DNA from: a virus
Reading direction: 5' to 3' (one strand)
Length of the DNA: 21,790 bases
IMG/VR virus record: IMGVR_UViG_3300027996_000191
Coordinates: 1-21,790 of that record
The translations under genes and the position numbers were made by a program. The notes beneath the pieces were generated by a model, which did not search any database, had not been told where the DNA came from, and saw only the letters and a list, made by a program, of their open reading frames with translations. Below are positions 1 to 7,723 of the stretch, piece after piece; the stretch's first letter is position 1, and each line of letters begins with the position of its first letter.

Positions 1-1
1 C

Positions 2-25
2 GCCAACCATACTTACTAGGTTGGC
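2..25. repeat. Short inverted repeat at window edge
   Basis: GCCAACC at 2-8 and GGTTGGC at 19-25 form a perfect 7-bp stem around a 10-nt loop. It lies just downstream of the minus-strand gene ending at 52, where a terminator would be expected. No T-tract follows on the minus strand inside the window, so termination cannot be claimed. Confidence 0.35.
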
Positions 26-51
26 CAACATGGTGCTTACTGCTGCTCTTC

Positions 52-408
52 TCATGCGAAGCTTGGTTTATTAAAGCCTCCTTGCACGAAGGTCTTCTTT
101 GAAAATGATTTGGCTTTAAAGCTTGGGTTGTCACGTAGCATTTCATTAACGAACGCCTTGTCTCCCCAACAGCCCTTTTTATATTGATCCCAACGGAAGA
201 ACTCACGGGCAGGTATTGTGCCTTTAAGTTGTCCAAGTCCTTCGACTTGTCCACCAAGTTGGTTCTCTTTTCCAACTTCTATCTCACGTTTCTTTGCTTC
301 GTACTTCTCTAAGTCAACTTCGTAACGCAAGTGTTTCTCCAGGTTCTTCATAAATTGCGTTCCGTTACCTTGAGATGTTTTCCACTTTGGGATGAATATT
401 TCTGCCAT
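52..408 (-). CDS. Hypothetical protein, last late gene in the window
   Basis: A 118-residue hydrophilic, Lys/Glu-rich protein starting MAEIFIPKW. I do not recognise a family. The middle (about residues 20-55) is strongly charged and probably helical. The C-terminal half contains aromatic and basic residues (FFRWDQYKKGCWGD) followed by a Lys/Phe-rich tail. The frame stays open upstream to a TTG at 459, but that extension runs through the terminator hairpin at 424-456, so the ATG at 408 is preferred. No clear Shine-Dalgarno precedes it. It lies downstream of the capsid genes in the same orientation, behind a terminator, so it is probably a virion-region gene expressed by readthrough or from its own promoter. 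Confidence 0.6.
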   Translation of the reverse strand: MAEIFIPKWKTSQGNGTQFMKNLEKHLRYEVDLEKYEAKKREIEVGKENQLGGQVEGLGQLKGTIPAREFFRWDQYKKGCWGDKAFVNEMLRDNPSFKAKSFSKKTFVQGGFNKPSFA

Positions 409-423
409 AATAAAATGATGTGG

Positions 424-456
424 AAAAGGGAGTGACCCGCATTGCAGATCACTCCC
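424..456 (-). terminator. Rho-independent terminator after the decoration-protein gene
   Basis: On the minus strand GGGAGTGA (456-449) and TCACTCCC (435-428) form a perfect 8-bp stem with a 13-nt loop, followed directly by TTTT (427-424). It sits 17 bases past the stop of the gene at 473-901, the classic place for an intrinsic terminator of the head operon. Confidence 0.75.
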
Positions 457-472
457 CAAATCCTAATTGCAA

Positions 473-901
473 TTAAGCAAATTGACCGAGGTCAACGATA
501 CGTAATCCGATAACAATTTCTCCAGCAGTTGCGGATGCAATTGCTGCGTCTGTTACTTCCAAGATAACGGAGGCTGCTGTGCTTGTTCCACCGACAGGTT
601 GTGATTGACCACCTGTGAATGCATCTCCTGTGTTGAACACAGGTGCGGACATTGCGTCCACATCAAGAGCATCGATGAACTCGTCTGGGTCACCAGAGGT
701 TGTTCCTACGTCAATGACGAGGGAGGTTGTACCTGCAAATGCGACACTTTCGTGTACACCTGCAAGCTCAACTGCACCACCTGCTGGGATAGTAGCGATG
801 GTCAATTGACCACCATTACCGATTGTTTGTAAGTCTTCGTAGGTAGCGGTGTATACATGTGTAAAACCTCTACCTGCTTCATTATTTGATAATTCTGGCA
901 T
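473..901 (-). CDS. Probable head decoration or capsid-accessory protein
   Basis: A 142-residue protein directly downstream (29-bp gap) of the major capsid gene, with a good SD (AAGGAG) before ATG 901. It is rich in Gly, Ala, Thr and Val with alternating hydrophobic stretches (for example residues 29-66), as expected of a beta-rich virion protein. A segment near residues 60-80 (GTTSGDPDEFIDALDVD) resembles proteins I associate with the position after SU10-type capsid genes. No signal peptide or membrane segment is seen. The decoration role is inferred from position and composition, not from a diagnostic motif. It is followed by a strong terminator, so it closes the scaffold-capsid-decoration unit. 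Confidence 0.6.
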   Translation of the reverse strand: MPELSNNEAGRGFTHVYTATYEDLQTIGNGGQLTIATIPAGGAVELAGVHESVAFAGTTSLVIDVGTTSGDPDEFIDALDVDAMSAPVFNTGDAFTGGQSQPVGGTSTAASVILEVTDAAIASATAGEIVIGLRIVDLGQFA

Positions 902-930
902 ATCTTAAATCTCCTTAATGTTAAGTGTTA

Positions 931-1896
931 TTAATTGAAATATCCGTGTGCTTTTGGGCTATTGCAGACCAAACCACAAATTACATCAACGAAACCTCTG
1001 CGTCCGCCTCCCTGGTCTTCCAATTCAGTAACTGATTCGGATTTCAAGGACTGCATACCAATGTACTCAGGATCAATTAAGAGACCTGCATCAGCGTCAA
1101 CTGTGTCAGAACCACTCGTGCGATTTATCCAAAGGCTACTTGCCACTGCCACCGAGCCAAAATCACCCTCATATAAATTTACTGATAAGGTTATTTTCTT
1201 GCTCTCAGCATCTTGGTTAACTTGATATGTGTTACGAGTTGAAGAAGACACTCTTGAGAAGTCAGAAATCTCTCTCTTGAGACTTGGGCCTGCAAGTAAG
1301 GTTAACTGACCACCAGGCATTCCGTTAGCTTCGTAAAGTTCTTGAAGAACATTATTGAAGGTTGTTTCGGTTTGCGTGGCAGTAGTGTCATTAGCAACAT
1401 TTTGGTACTCAGCAGGTACATCAGAAGGTTGTCCACCTACTCCTAACCATTTAAGAAGTCCACGTGTCTTGTAAGGTGCGCCTGCTCCAGAGTCTGCTTG
1501 ACGATCTTGTGAAGAACAAAATGCACTTTCAATTGAGCGCTTAATTTGGCGAATACTTTTAGACTCGGCCAATGCCATTTCGTTTGAAACGCCAGCTGTA
1601 TCTACAAGTTCTTGAATATCAGATATTTGGAACGTATCTCTAAATTTTTGAACGTAAGAACCAAGACGTGCGCGGTTTGCGGTTTGATTGGTGAAGCTTG
1701 TCACATCTTCGCCTTCATTAACGCCAGAAAAATCTGGACTCAAAAGTGAGTCGGCCTGCCATTCAAAGAATGTTCCAGATGCTTTTCCCTTTTTTGCCAT
1801 AGATACCAAAGGTGTAGCCTCTGGCTCTAGGATTGTGATTGTTGACATTATGTCTTCTTTATTTCCGACTGTATTATAGCTACTAGCTTGTGCCAT
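931..1896 (-). CDS. Major capsid protein, SU10/DUF5309-like
   Basis: A 321-residue protein with a strong SD (AGGAGG) ahead of ATG 1896. The layout matches the SU10 major capsid family (HK97 fold). An N-terminal arm names its own target state (ITILEPEATPLVSMAKKGKA, about residues 20-40). An ARLGSYVQKFRDTFQISD segment follows at about 75-93, then a helix typical of the spine (EMALAESKSIRQIKRSIESA). The C-terminal part has beta-rich P-loop-like segments ending with an acidic LEDQGGGRRGF stretch. It would form the procapsid shell together with the scaffold encoded just upstream. Length fits the family. The capsid role is well supported by motif pattern and synteny with scaffold, portal and terminase. 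Confidence 0.85.
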   Translation of the reverse strand: MAQASSYNTVGNKEDIMSTITILEPEATPLVSMAKKGKASGTFFEWQADSLLSPDFSGVNEGEDVTSFTNQTANRARLGSYVQKFRDTFQISDIQELVDTAGVSNEMALAESKSIRQIKRSIESAFCSSQDRQADSGAGAPYKTRGLLKWLGVGGQPSDVPAEYQNVANDTTATQTETTFNNVLQELYEANGMPGGQLTLLAGPSLKREISDFSRVSSSTRNTYQVNQDAESKKITLSVNLYEGDFGSVAVASSLWINRTSGSDTVDADAGLLIDPEYIGMQSLKSESVTELEDQGGGRRGFVDVICGLVCNSPKAHGYFN

Positions 1897-1929
1897 ATTT
1901 ATATCCTCCTATTTTGTTTTAAATTATTA

Positions 1930-3033
1930 TTATGCGATTGCTCGCTTTAGTTTTATGTAATTTTGGTAGTCTGCTATATTACCTGACTTCTCAAATTTAG
2001 CATGAGCAGCCTGTACAGCTTTCTTATGTTTACTTCCCTCGGATCTTGGTTTACTTGCACCTGCTTCTGCACTTGCGACAGGAGCAGTTGGTTTCTTCAA
2101 TTTCTTCGGTTGACCTGCATTTGCTTGCTTTGCTTTAACTGCCTTTAATCCTTCCACCATAAGCCCAAGTGCAAAGTTGCTGTTGGGTAGGTGGTCAACT
2201 AATGGCTTATAAAGCGCGCTTTGCTTTACCTGCATGAATACTTTGTAGTCCTCACTCTCTCCATCACTTAGGAAATCGAAAGTTTGAACTGCTTGTTGGT
2301 CACTTGCTTGTCTTTCCTTAATCCAGGCTTCTCTTGCAGGAGCATCTTTGCGAAGGATCTTTTTAGCATTCGCTTTAATTCTCCGTAGATCCGCTTTGGT
2401 GTAAGTCTTGTCGGCATCCTTGACCACATATTCATTGCCAGCATCATCGTACTCCACTTCGTTTTCCATCCCTTCGTCTGCCCATTCAATGAGCGTGTTA
2501 AGGTTTTCTACTTCCTTGGTAAGTGCGTTGACATCGTTGACATTATGCAGGGCATTATCTTTTAGGAATGCAGGTTGTTCAGCAGGCACGGGTGCTTGCT
2601 CAACTTGTGCTTGGAGTTCTTGGTTCTCGGCAAGCAATGCATGTTTCTGCGCGGTTAGTTTCCCAAACCTTTTAATTGCAGAAGCATTGAGATGCTTGGC
2701 TAATTCCTTAGACTCCTCCTCGGATAATGAATCCAAATCCAGGTCTTTAAACTTTGAAAGAACATTATCTGAAGGTTGTACGGGCGGCTCATCTGATTCC
2801 TCTTCTGATTCATCCGGCTCTTCAGCAGACTGATCCTCTGATTCCTCTTCTTCTGTAGATTGTGCAACAGGTTCTGATTCCTCTTCGGGCGTTTCAGTTT
2901 CCTCGGTCTGGCGTTTCTGCATCAAACTTGATGCAAGTTCTGCCATTGTTAGGTTACCTTCACTTTGCGTTAAACTATTTGCAGCAGAATTTTCGGAGGA
3001 TTCTGAGACAACCTCTTCTTGTAATGTTTCCAT
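1930..3033 (-). CDS. Capsid scaffolding protein
   Basis: A 367-residue protein between portal-side genes and the major capsid gene. Residues about 40-90 are an extremely acidic, Glu/Ser/Pro-rich tract. About 100-150 is heptad-like coiled coil (LTAQKHALLAENQELQAQVE), and the C-terminus is Lys-rich and basic. Acidic tract plus coiled coil plus basic capsid-binding tail is the usual build of a tailed-phage scaffold. No Ser/His/Asp maturation-protease signature is seen. ATG 3033 has no obvious SD; an in-frame ATG at 2946 (MAELASSLMQ) is preceded by GAAGG and could be the real or a second start. The region upstream holds the 10-bp-phased TGTAGC repeats and a terminator. Confidence 0.75.
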   Translation of the reverse strand: METLQEEVVSESSENSAANSLTQSEGNLTMAELASSLMQKRQTEETETPEEESEPVAQSTEEEESEDQSAEEPDESEEESDEPPVQPSDNVLSKFKDLDLDSLSEEESKELAKHLNASAIKRFGKLTAQKHALLAENQELQAQVEQAPVPAEQPAFLKDNALHNVNDVNALTKEVENLNTLIEWADEGMENEVEYDDAGNEYVVKDADKTYTKADLRRIKANAKKILRKDAPAREAWIKERQASDQQAVQTFDFLSDGESEDYKVFMQVKQSALYKPLVDHLPNSNFALGLMVEGLKAVKAKQANAGQPKKLKKPTAPVASAEAGASKPRSEGSKHKKAVQAAHAKFEKSGNIADYQNYIKLKRAIA

Positions 3034-3047
3034 ATGATCAAGGCACT

Positions 3048-3092
3048 AATAGCCTAGTGTAGCAAAATGTAGCTGAATGTAGCAAATATAGC
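3048..3092 (-). promoter_or_regulatory. Helically phased GCTACA repeat array upstream of scaffold gene
   Basis: On the plus strand TGTAGC occurs at 3058-3063, 3068-3073 and 3078-3083, exactly 10 bp apart. Degenerate copies AATAGC (3048-3053) and TATAGC (3087-3092) flank them. Read on the coding strand the unit is GCTACA. It lies between the terminator at 3096-3137 and the scaffold start at 3033, where the capsid transcript must begin. One-turn spacing suggests cooperative protein binding on one face of DNA. This is a candidate promoter or activator site, by inference. Confidence 0.5.
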
Positions 3093-3095
3093 AAC

Positions 3096-3137
3096 AAAAA
3101 ACCTCTGCAACCTAATCCCACAAAAGGCTGCAGAGGT
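3096..3137 (-). terminator. Rho-independent terminator upstream of scaffold gene
   Basis: On the minus strand ACCTCTGCAGCC (3137-3126) pairs with GGTTGCAGAGGT (3112-3101) in a 12-bp stem with one mismatch and a 13-nt loop. A T-tract (3100-3096, plus the last stem T) follows. It lies downstream of the gene ending at 3176 and separates the packaging/portal transcript from the capsid transcript. Confidence 0.8.
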
Positions 3138-3175
3138 ATGAACCATACTAACTATAATCTAACCAACATGCAAAA

Positions 3176-3418
3176 TCATAACTTGTAAAATGTATCGAGT
3201 TCCTCGTCTATTGCTTCAAGCTTTCCACACATCATGTAGTGTCGATTTGTGCTATCCACTATTGCTTTTGTTTGCAATTGACGGATAACTTCTTCTCTCA
3301 TTGCTTCTCGCATCGCAATATATTGTTTAAAGTGTGGATCGTTCTTCAACATGGATAATGCCTGGATTGCTTCCTCGGCATCTATCTCGTGGTAGGTTTT
3401 TCTTTTACGGGGACTCAT
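3176..3418 (-). CDS. Small helical protein after the portal gene
   Basis: An 80-residue charged protein, predicted almost wholly helical (about residues 12-50 and 62-78), starting MSPRKRKTYHE. Its ATG overlaps the stop of the microprotein at 3415-3537 (ATGA), so the two are translationally coupled. The C-terminal GKLEAIDEELDTFYKL resembles small proteins often found beside portal genes, but I cannot assign a family. No membrane segment is visible. A strong terminator follows 39 bases after the stop. Confidence 0.65.
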   Translation of the reverse strand: MSPRKRKTYHEIDAEEAIQALSMLKNDPHFKQYIAMREAMREEVIRQLQTKAIVDSTNRHYMMCGKLEAIDEELDTFYKL

Positions 3419-3537
3419 TTTGTATAGTTGTATATAATTCCTATGATTAAAAAAAGGATGTCGCAGATAACATCACGCTCCAGAAAAAAGAAGAAGATGG
3501 TAAGTAGAGCTACCCACTCGCGTTGAAAGTTATGCAC
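3415..3537 (-). CDS. Membrane microprotein, 40 residues, GTG start
   Basis: A 40-residue frame opening with GTG one base past the portal stop (TAATGTG) and closing with TGA that overlaps the next ATG at 3418. It has two hydrophobic runs (ALLTIFFFFLE and ILFLIIGIIY) separated by a short charged stretch (RDVICD), so it could span the membrane twice or pack as a hairpin. The tight coupling on both sides is the main evidence that it is a gene; the same TAATGTG junction is used at the methyltransferase start (9395). Function unknown. Small two-helix proteins in phages include holins, but nothing here proves that. Confidence 0.5.
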   Translation of the reverse strand: MHNFQREWVALLTIFFFFLERDVICDILFLIIGIIYNYTK

Positions 3538-3538
3538 A

Positions 3539-5629
3539 TTATTGTGCAACTGCTCCTGTTGATCCAAATTGTGTGGGTGCTGCTCCCAGCCTTCCAATCT
3601 CAGCGTTTTGTTTTTGCTGAACTTGCATCTGTCTTTGCTGCATGTAGTTCTGTATACGCTCCTGTAATGCCGGATCTTGTTGTACCTTTTGTGCTACATC
3701 TGGTTGTTGTAACCATTGTTGGAACACTTGAAGTTTCATCTCATGGGCATCATTAGGACGTACATTGGGTGGTACACCAGCATAGATTTCTGCAATGGTT
3801 TGTCTCTCTTCATCCATTGCTTTCTGCGATGCGGTTTCTTTGGGAAGCATGATACTTTCCGCAGCACCTGGTAAAATCTGCCCAACTGCAATTTGTAATA
3901 AACGCTCGGTATCCAGCGTGCCATTCTTGTCGAGTTGTGCGCCAAGTTGTGCAATTGCTTTTACACGTTCAAGCATTTGTTCTGGATCTTGTGTGGCAGC
4001 ATCAAACTGCATGTAAAAATCAAATCGTTCACCAGCATTTCCCTTGTCATACTTCTGCATGTCTTGCATACCTGTGACACGAAAGTATTCTTGGTCTGGG
4101 CCATACTGTTGGTAAAGTGAGTATACTTGATCGAGCAGAAGTTTTAAGTGATGAAATACTTTATCAATCACTTCTTGTTGCTTCATCTGTGCTTCCACAG
4201 GATTTACTCCTGGTGCGTTTCTACCAAAGTATCTATCTGCTTGTTCCTGTATGTATCTGCGAAGTTCAACATTAACACCAGATCCACGGGGTGTGTCTGC
4301 AAATCTATACTCGTCTTGCGTGCGGTATGGAACACGGACACCTGGCCCCCATCGACTTGGACTACGTCCAATTGGATGGAGGAGTGGGGGCAAAGTTGTC
4401 AATGATTGCGAGTCAATCGCTGCATCTGTTTCGACCTTGAGTACCTGCTGCAAGCTTTCAATAAGCTCTGGGTATGACCTAGACGAATATAATTTTTTGT
4501 CTGTTTTTTCAAGGGTGGTTACAACAAATGGATATTGCCCATGCGCATAATCAAGTAATTGATGCTTGGCATAAAGATCAGGTATATGACTTGAGTAAAT
4601 GGTGCAGTAAATACCGGGTACATTATCCTCATCCAATAGTCTTTGATAACAGTACACAATTCTAACAAGGCTATTATCATTGTTTCTAGTAAACTCATCA
4701 TTCTCTCGCAATTGATAGATGTTCTCATCTGTATCCTCGCCCTGCCCTGCAAGTTCAATAGCAGCATCCACAAACTCTTCTGACCATTTTTCGGTACTAA
4801 TTTTAGACCTTAATTGCTCTGGAGTCATTGACACCGAATGAAACATATATGGGCTTTCCTGCGGATCTATACAATAGCTTGGCCAAAAAACATCTTCATC
4901 TGGTGCAAGGGCTTTGATCTTGGGTCTACTTACAACTTGGCGTGTGATAGGTACTGTGGTTTCTCCATCCTTACGCATTTCCTTTAACATTGCCCGTGCC
5001 TTGGACTTACTAATATCAAACTGTGTTTTAAGCGCCTCACTTAATTCCTCATCCATACTGCCATCCTGTATAGCTCCGGCAATCTGTGGAAGGACTTGGG
5101 CAATCTCTTCAAGCTTAATGGTCTGTTGTTGCTTCAGTTCTTGATTCTCGTACCAAGCATAATGAACCATCATACCTTTTTCAAAAAGATGATTTAATCC
5201 AAGTTCAATCTCAGGATAAAACTCCTGCATCTTAGAATTAATTAACCATCGTAAAAACATGGATACCACATTGGCACGCTCCACATCACTTGATTCTGTG
5301 GGTGTGGCTATTATGTGACCTCTGCGGATTGCATTCATTGACATTGCCACTCGGCATGAAATCAATTCATCTGCCATGCGAACTTCTTGATCGCTCGCCC
5401 CAATCCAAGGGAATACCTCACCTGTTGAATGTTGATTGGCGTGCTTCTTAAAGTCATCACTCTTACCTGCCCATAAACAATTACGGACATCGTAATCTCT
5501 TTGTCTACGATCTAACCATTCACCTAAATCACTCTGTGTACGCTTGTACGCTTCACTAAGATAAGCAATGTCAGGCTCTTTTGAGACATATAGTAATTCT
5601 GGATCGGACGCAGAAAGCATGTGTAGCAT
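3539..5629 (-). CDS. Portal protein
   Basis: A 696-residue protein immediately downstream of the large terminase. Size, order and content fit a large podovirus-like or SU10-like portal: a dodecameric ring at the capsid vertex through which the terminase pumps DNA. Visible features are an N-terminal segment with WIGASDQEVRMADELIS (about residues 75-91) and a central region with VFWPSYCIDPQESPYMFH. A likely wing/stem region with many aromatic and charged residues follows, and then a long Gln-rich helical C-terminus (about 630-690, repeated QQ pairs) as expected for a barrel. Two starts are possible: ATG 5629 lies in the loop of a perfect 6-bp hairpin, while ATG 5620 is preceded by GCTACAC, the same element seen before other starts. 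Confidence 0.8.
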   Translation of the reverse strand: MLHMLSASDPELLYVSKEPDIAYLSEAYKRTQSDLGEWLDRRQRDYDVRNCLWAGKSDDFKKHANQHSTGEVFPWIGASDQEVRMADELISCRVAMSMNAIRRGHIIATPTESSDVERANVVSMFLRWLINSKMQEFYPEIELGLNHLFEKGMMVHYAWYENQELKQQQTIKLEEIAQVLPQIAGAIQDGSMDEELSEALKTQFDISKSKARAMLKEMRKDGETTVPITRQVVSRPKIKALAPDEDVFWPSYCIDPQESPYMFHSVSMTPEQLRSKISTEKWSEEFVDAAIELAGQGEDTDENIYQLRENDEFTRNNDNSLVRIVYCYQRLLDEDNVPGIYCTIYSSHIPDLYAKHQLLDYAHGQYPFVVTTLEKTDKKLYSSRSYPELIESLQQVLKVETDAAIDSQSLTTLPPLLHPIGRSPSRWGPGVRVPYRTQDEYRFADTPRGSGVNVELRRYIQEQADRYFGRNAPGVNPVEAQMKQQEVIDKVFHHLKLLLDQVYSLYQQYGPDQEYFRVTGMQDMQKYDKGNAGERFDFYMQFDAATQDPEQMLERVKAIAQLGAQLDKNGTLDTERLLQIAVGQILPGAAESIMLPKETASQKAMDEERQTIAEIYAGVPPNVRPNDAHEMKLQVFQQWLQQPDVAQKVQQDPALQERIQNYMQQRQMQVQQKQNAEIGRLGAAPTQFGSTGAVAQ

Positions 5630-5638
5630 AAAGCTACA
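5622..5638. promoter_or_regulatory. Palindrome over the portal start
   Basis: TGTAGC (5622-5627), ATAAA, GCTACA (5633-5638) is a perfect 6-bp inverted repeat. In the minus-strand transcript the ATG at 5629 would sit at the loop-stem boundary, which could limit initiation there. As DNA it is two head-to-head copies of the recurrent GCTACA unit. A TGTAGT (5651-5656) lies nearby; on the coding strand that upstream stretch reads GACTACATAAGG, which also precedes the HTH gene at 9980. Confidence 0.4.
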
Positions 5639-5660
5639 TTAGCACCCTTATGTAGTCAAC

Positions 5661-7346
5661 TCAATATCCACCACCACCTGTGACCTGTATGTCACGATGG
5701 GTGATATGGTCTGCTCCACTTACAAATAAATAACGCAGGCAGTCAATTTGGTCAGAGAAGTAATCACTCTTACTCTCTCCTGCATATTCAAGCATGGAAG
5801 ATATTGTATTCTCGCACTGATCGGAGAAGTAAAGCTTGGGGCAATTCTTGTCTGTCATGGTTTCTGTATCATCCCAGCTAAGTGCATCATTGATCTTGGC
5901 AATACCTGAGTCTATAGACACACCTGGTGCAGCACGGAATACAAATCCCATGTTACTCATTGTATTGATTATATTACTTTCTCCCTCTTTTGTACGCACT
6001 GTGGCTGCTCCCATGCGTGGGTCAACTATCCGCTCAAATATTTCCTCACCATCCTCCTGTGCTTCAAAGTAATCCTTGTAATCACTGTACCCCCAACCTA
6101 AAGGACGTTGTCCAGGGCCAGGTTTACCCACTGCTTTACCTGCACCATTAATATGTGGGATTGCCCATGCTCCCATCGTGCTGTCTGGGAACTCACGATA
6201 GATGTATATCTTCTTGTCCTTAGTTACACCTGCCCATAATCCAACCCAAGGTTTACTACCACCCGGATCGCATATAAAGTAACGGGTTACATTTACAGAT
6301 GGATCAAGGACAAATGGTATCTTACTATGTTCAATTACATTGGACTCACGCTGGAATTTTGGGAACTTACCTTCAAAGCTTTTACTTGGTATGCCAAATA
6401 ATCGAGCAAGCTTTACCTCCTGTGGTTGCTTGCTGTAGGTACGTACAAGTTCGTCTGCATCTACAAAGGGACTCATCTGTGACCAAAAATAATATATGCG
6501 ACAGTCAGGCCAATTAGCAGACACTTGTTCAGTAGGCAGTTCCTTATCCATTAACGCACTATACTTTGACCTGACTGTCGTAGCTCCTTTCAATAAACTA
6601 TTAACTAATGGCGTGTATCCTTGCAGGGTCGTAAAGGTCAGAATCAAGCGACCATGATTATCGGTAAGTCTTGCCAATAGCGTGTTAAAAATATTCTCAG
6701 GAATCTCCTCATCGGCATGAATTGCATGGGCTGCCCATCCCTCGAAGATTTGTGGGTCTGCCATGTACTGTCTGTAATTATTAAAGTATATCGTACTCCC
6801 ACGCTCGGCATCTGGATGGGTGGGTGGTAGGATTGCTTTCCCTGCATTGAATCCATTCTTCTGTGTATATTGCAGACTATGATTCTCACTCTTCTTCTTG
6901 CTTCTCTTGTACCTTGCCGGAAGCGAGTCCCATATATAACGCTGGGAATCACTTATACTTCTTTCCTCACTGACATGCAAAGAACGTATCTCTGCTTCGG
7001 GTATGTTCTGTGCCAAGTGGACAAGCAAGCGAGATGCGAAGGTGGTCTTGGATGAACGATTACCACCGAGGCAGACATGAATTTTTGTGGAATCCCAATT
7101 TTCCATCACCCTACGCCACCCAGGAAGAGTCCAACCCCATTCGATTGGATCTTCCTTCTCGCTGTTTGGTTGGTCAAGAAGCAAGCGTGTAAGTGTTTCG
7201 GCACGTACAGGATCTTGTACAGCAAGCTTGTCTATCTCCTCATCTGATAACGCACACTTTAACTCTCCTCTATCATACTTAAAGTCATCTGTCCAAGGCA
7301 CGCCAAAGCGTGCGTCTATTTCGTCTGCATAGGTTATTTTACCCAC
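5661..7346 (-). CDS. terL: Terminase large subunit
   Basis: A 561-residue DNA-packaging motor. The ATPase half shows Walker A GGNRSSKT (94-101), Walker B IHADEE (209-214) with catalytic Glu, and a coupling motif LTFTTLQG (236-243). The C-terminal RNase-H-like nuclease half shows the acidic triad region: FICDPGG (Asp360), RIVDPRMG (Asp442) and SDQIDCLRYL (Asp532/535). All key residues are present, so it should be active. It starts with GTG at 7346, inside the last codons of the gene at 7339-7584, so it is coupled to it. Its product works with the portal directly downstream. The usual small subunit is not adjacent; the nearest candidate is at 10044 on the other strand. Confidence 0.93.
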   Translation of the reverse strand: MGKITYADEIDARFGVPWTDDFKYDRGELKCALSDEEIDKLAVQDPVRAETLTRLLLDQPNSEKEDPIEWGWTLPGWRRVMENWDSTKIHVCLGGNRSSKTTFASRLLVHLAQNIPEAEIRSLHVSEERSISDSQRYIWDSLPARYKRSKKKSENHSLQYTQKNGFNAGKAILPPTHPDAERGSTIYFNNYRQYMADPQIFEGWAAHAIHADEEIPENIFNTLLARLTDNHGRLILTFTTLQGYTPLVNSLLKGATTVRSKYSALMDKELPTEQVSANWPDCRIYYFWSQMSPFVDADELVRTYSKQPQEVKLARLFGIPSKSFEGKFPKFQRESNVIEHSKIPFVLDPSVNVTRYFICDPGGSKPWVGLWAGVTKDKKIYIYREFPDSTMGAWAIPHINGAGKAVGKPGPGQRPLGWGYSDYKDYFEAQEDGEEIFERIVDPRMGAATVRTKEGESNIINTMSNMGFVFRAAPGVSIDSGIAKINDALSWDDTETMTDKNCPKLYFSDQCENTISSMLEYAGESKSDYFSDQIDCLRYLFVSGADHITHRDIQVTGGGGY

Positions 7347-7584
7347 GATTCAATATCTCAATCCCTACAATCATTGCTTCTTCGAGCGTGTTACACGGGA
7401 TTTCCTTTTCACTGATTGTCCAGCCTTCCGTATCCGTTCCAACACCTCTGGGCTTAATTGCAAGGGTGGTGGCCCTAGCTTTCTCAAGTCGCACCTCGGT
7501 AATTTTGCAACTGATTCGGATATCGCTCGCCCGTAACGATTCCAATAAATCGGATTGTATCCCTTGGGTACTTTCACTTGTCAT
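7339..7584 (-). CDS. Small hypothetical protein upstream of terL
   Basis: An 81-residue soluble protein starting MTSESTQGIQ. The frame stays open upstream to 7704, but the ATG at 7584 forms an ATG-ACA-AGTGA overlap with the end of the zinc-ribbon-like gene (7574-7723), so 7584 is the better start. The N-terminal third is helical, and the rest alternates beta-like strands with a Glu-rich helix (NTLEEAMIVGIEILN). Its stop overlaps the GTG start of terL, indicating translational coupling. No family recognised; a packaging-related accessory role is inferred from position only. Confidence 0.6.
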   Translation of the reverse strand: MTSESTQGIQSDLLESLRASDIRISCKITEVRLEKARATTLAIKPRGVGTDTEGWTISEKEIPCNTLEEAMIVGIEILNRG

Positions 7585-7723
7585 TACATTTGCAGGCATC
7601 TTCATAAAATTGCTTCCATTGCTTGCCACATTGCCAACATCTCTGCCATCCAAACGGGGCTTTTCTTGCCCATAACTTCTGCTGTTCAATAGTCCATTCA
7701 TCATCCCCGTCTATCCACTTCAT
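7574..7723 (-). CDS. Zinc-ribbon-like microprotein
   Basis: A 49-residue protein (MKWIDGDDEWTIEQQKLW...) with four cysteines arranged CWQC at residues 29-32 and CKC at 44-46, plus many Trp and Gln residues. The paired Cys knuckles suggest a small zinc-binding fold, although a clean four-ligand spacing cannot be proven by eye. ATG 7723 overlaps the stop of the coiled-coil gene upstream (ATGA at 7723-7720), and its own stop overlaps the following gene. This head-to-tail overlap chain supports it over the longer open frame through the same DNA on the same strand. Confidence 0.6.
   Translation of the reverse strand: MKWIDGDDEWTIEQQKLWARKAPFGWQRCWQCGKQWKQFYEDACKCNDK

Noticed and set aside
2408-2833. 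141-codon plus-strand frame inside the scaffold gene
   Set aside because: Ser-rich sequence is the expected antisense of the acidic Glu/Ser tract in the scaffold.
7585-7704. N-terminal extension of the gene at 7339-7584
   Set aside because: It runs out of frame through the Cys-rich microprotein, and the ATG at 7584 makes the expected overlap junction.
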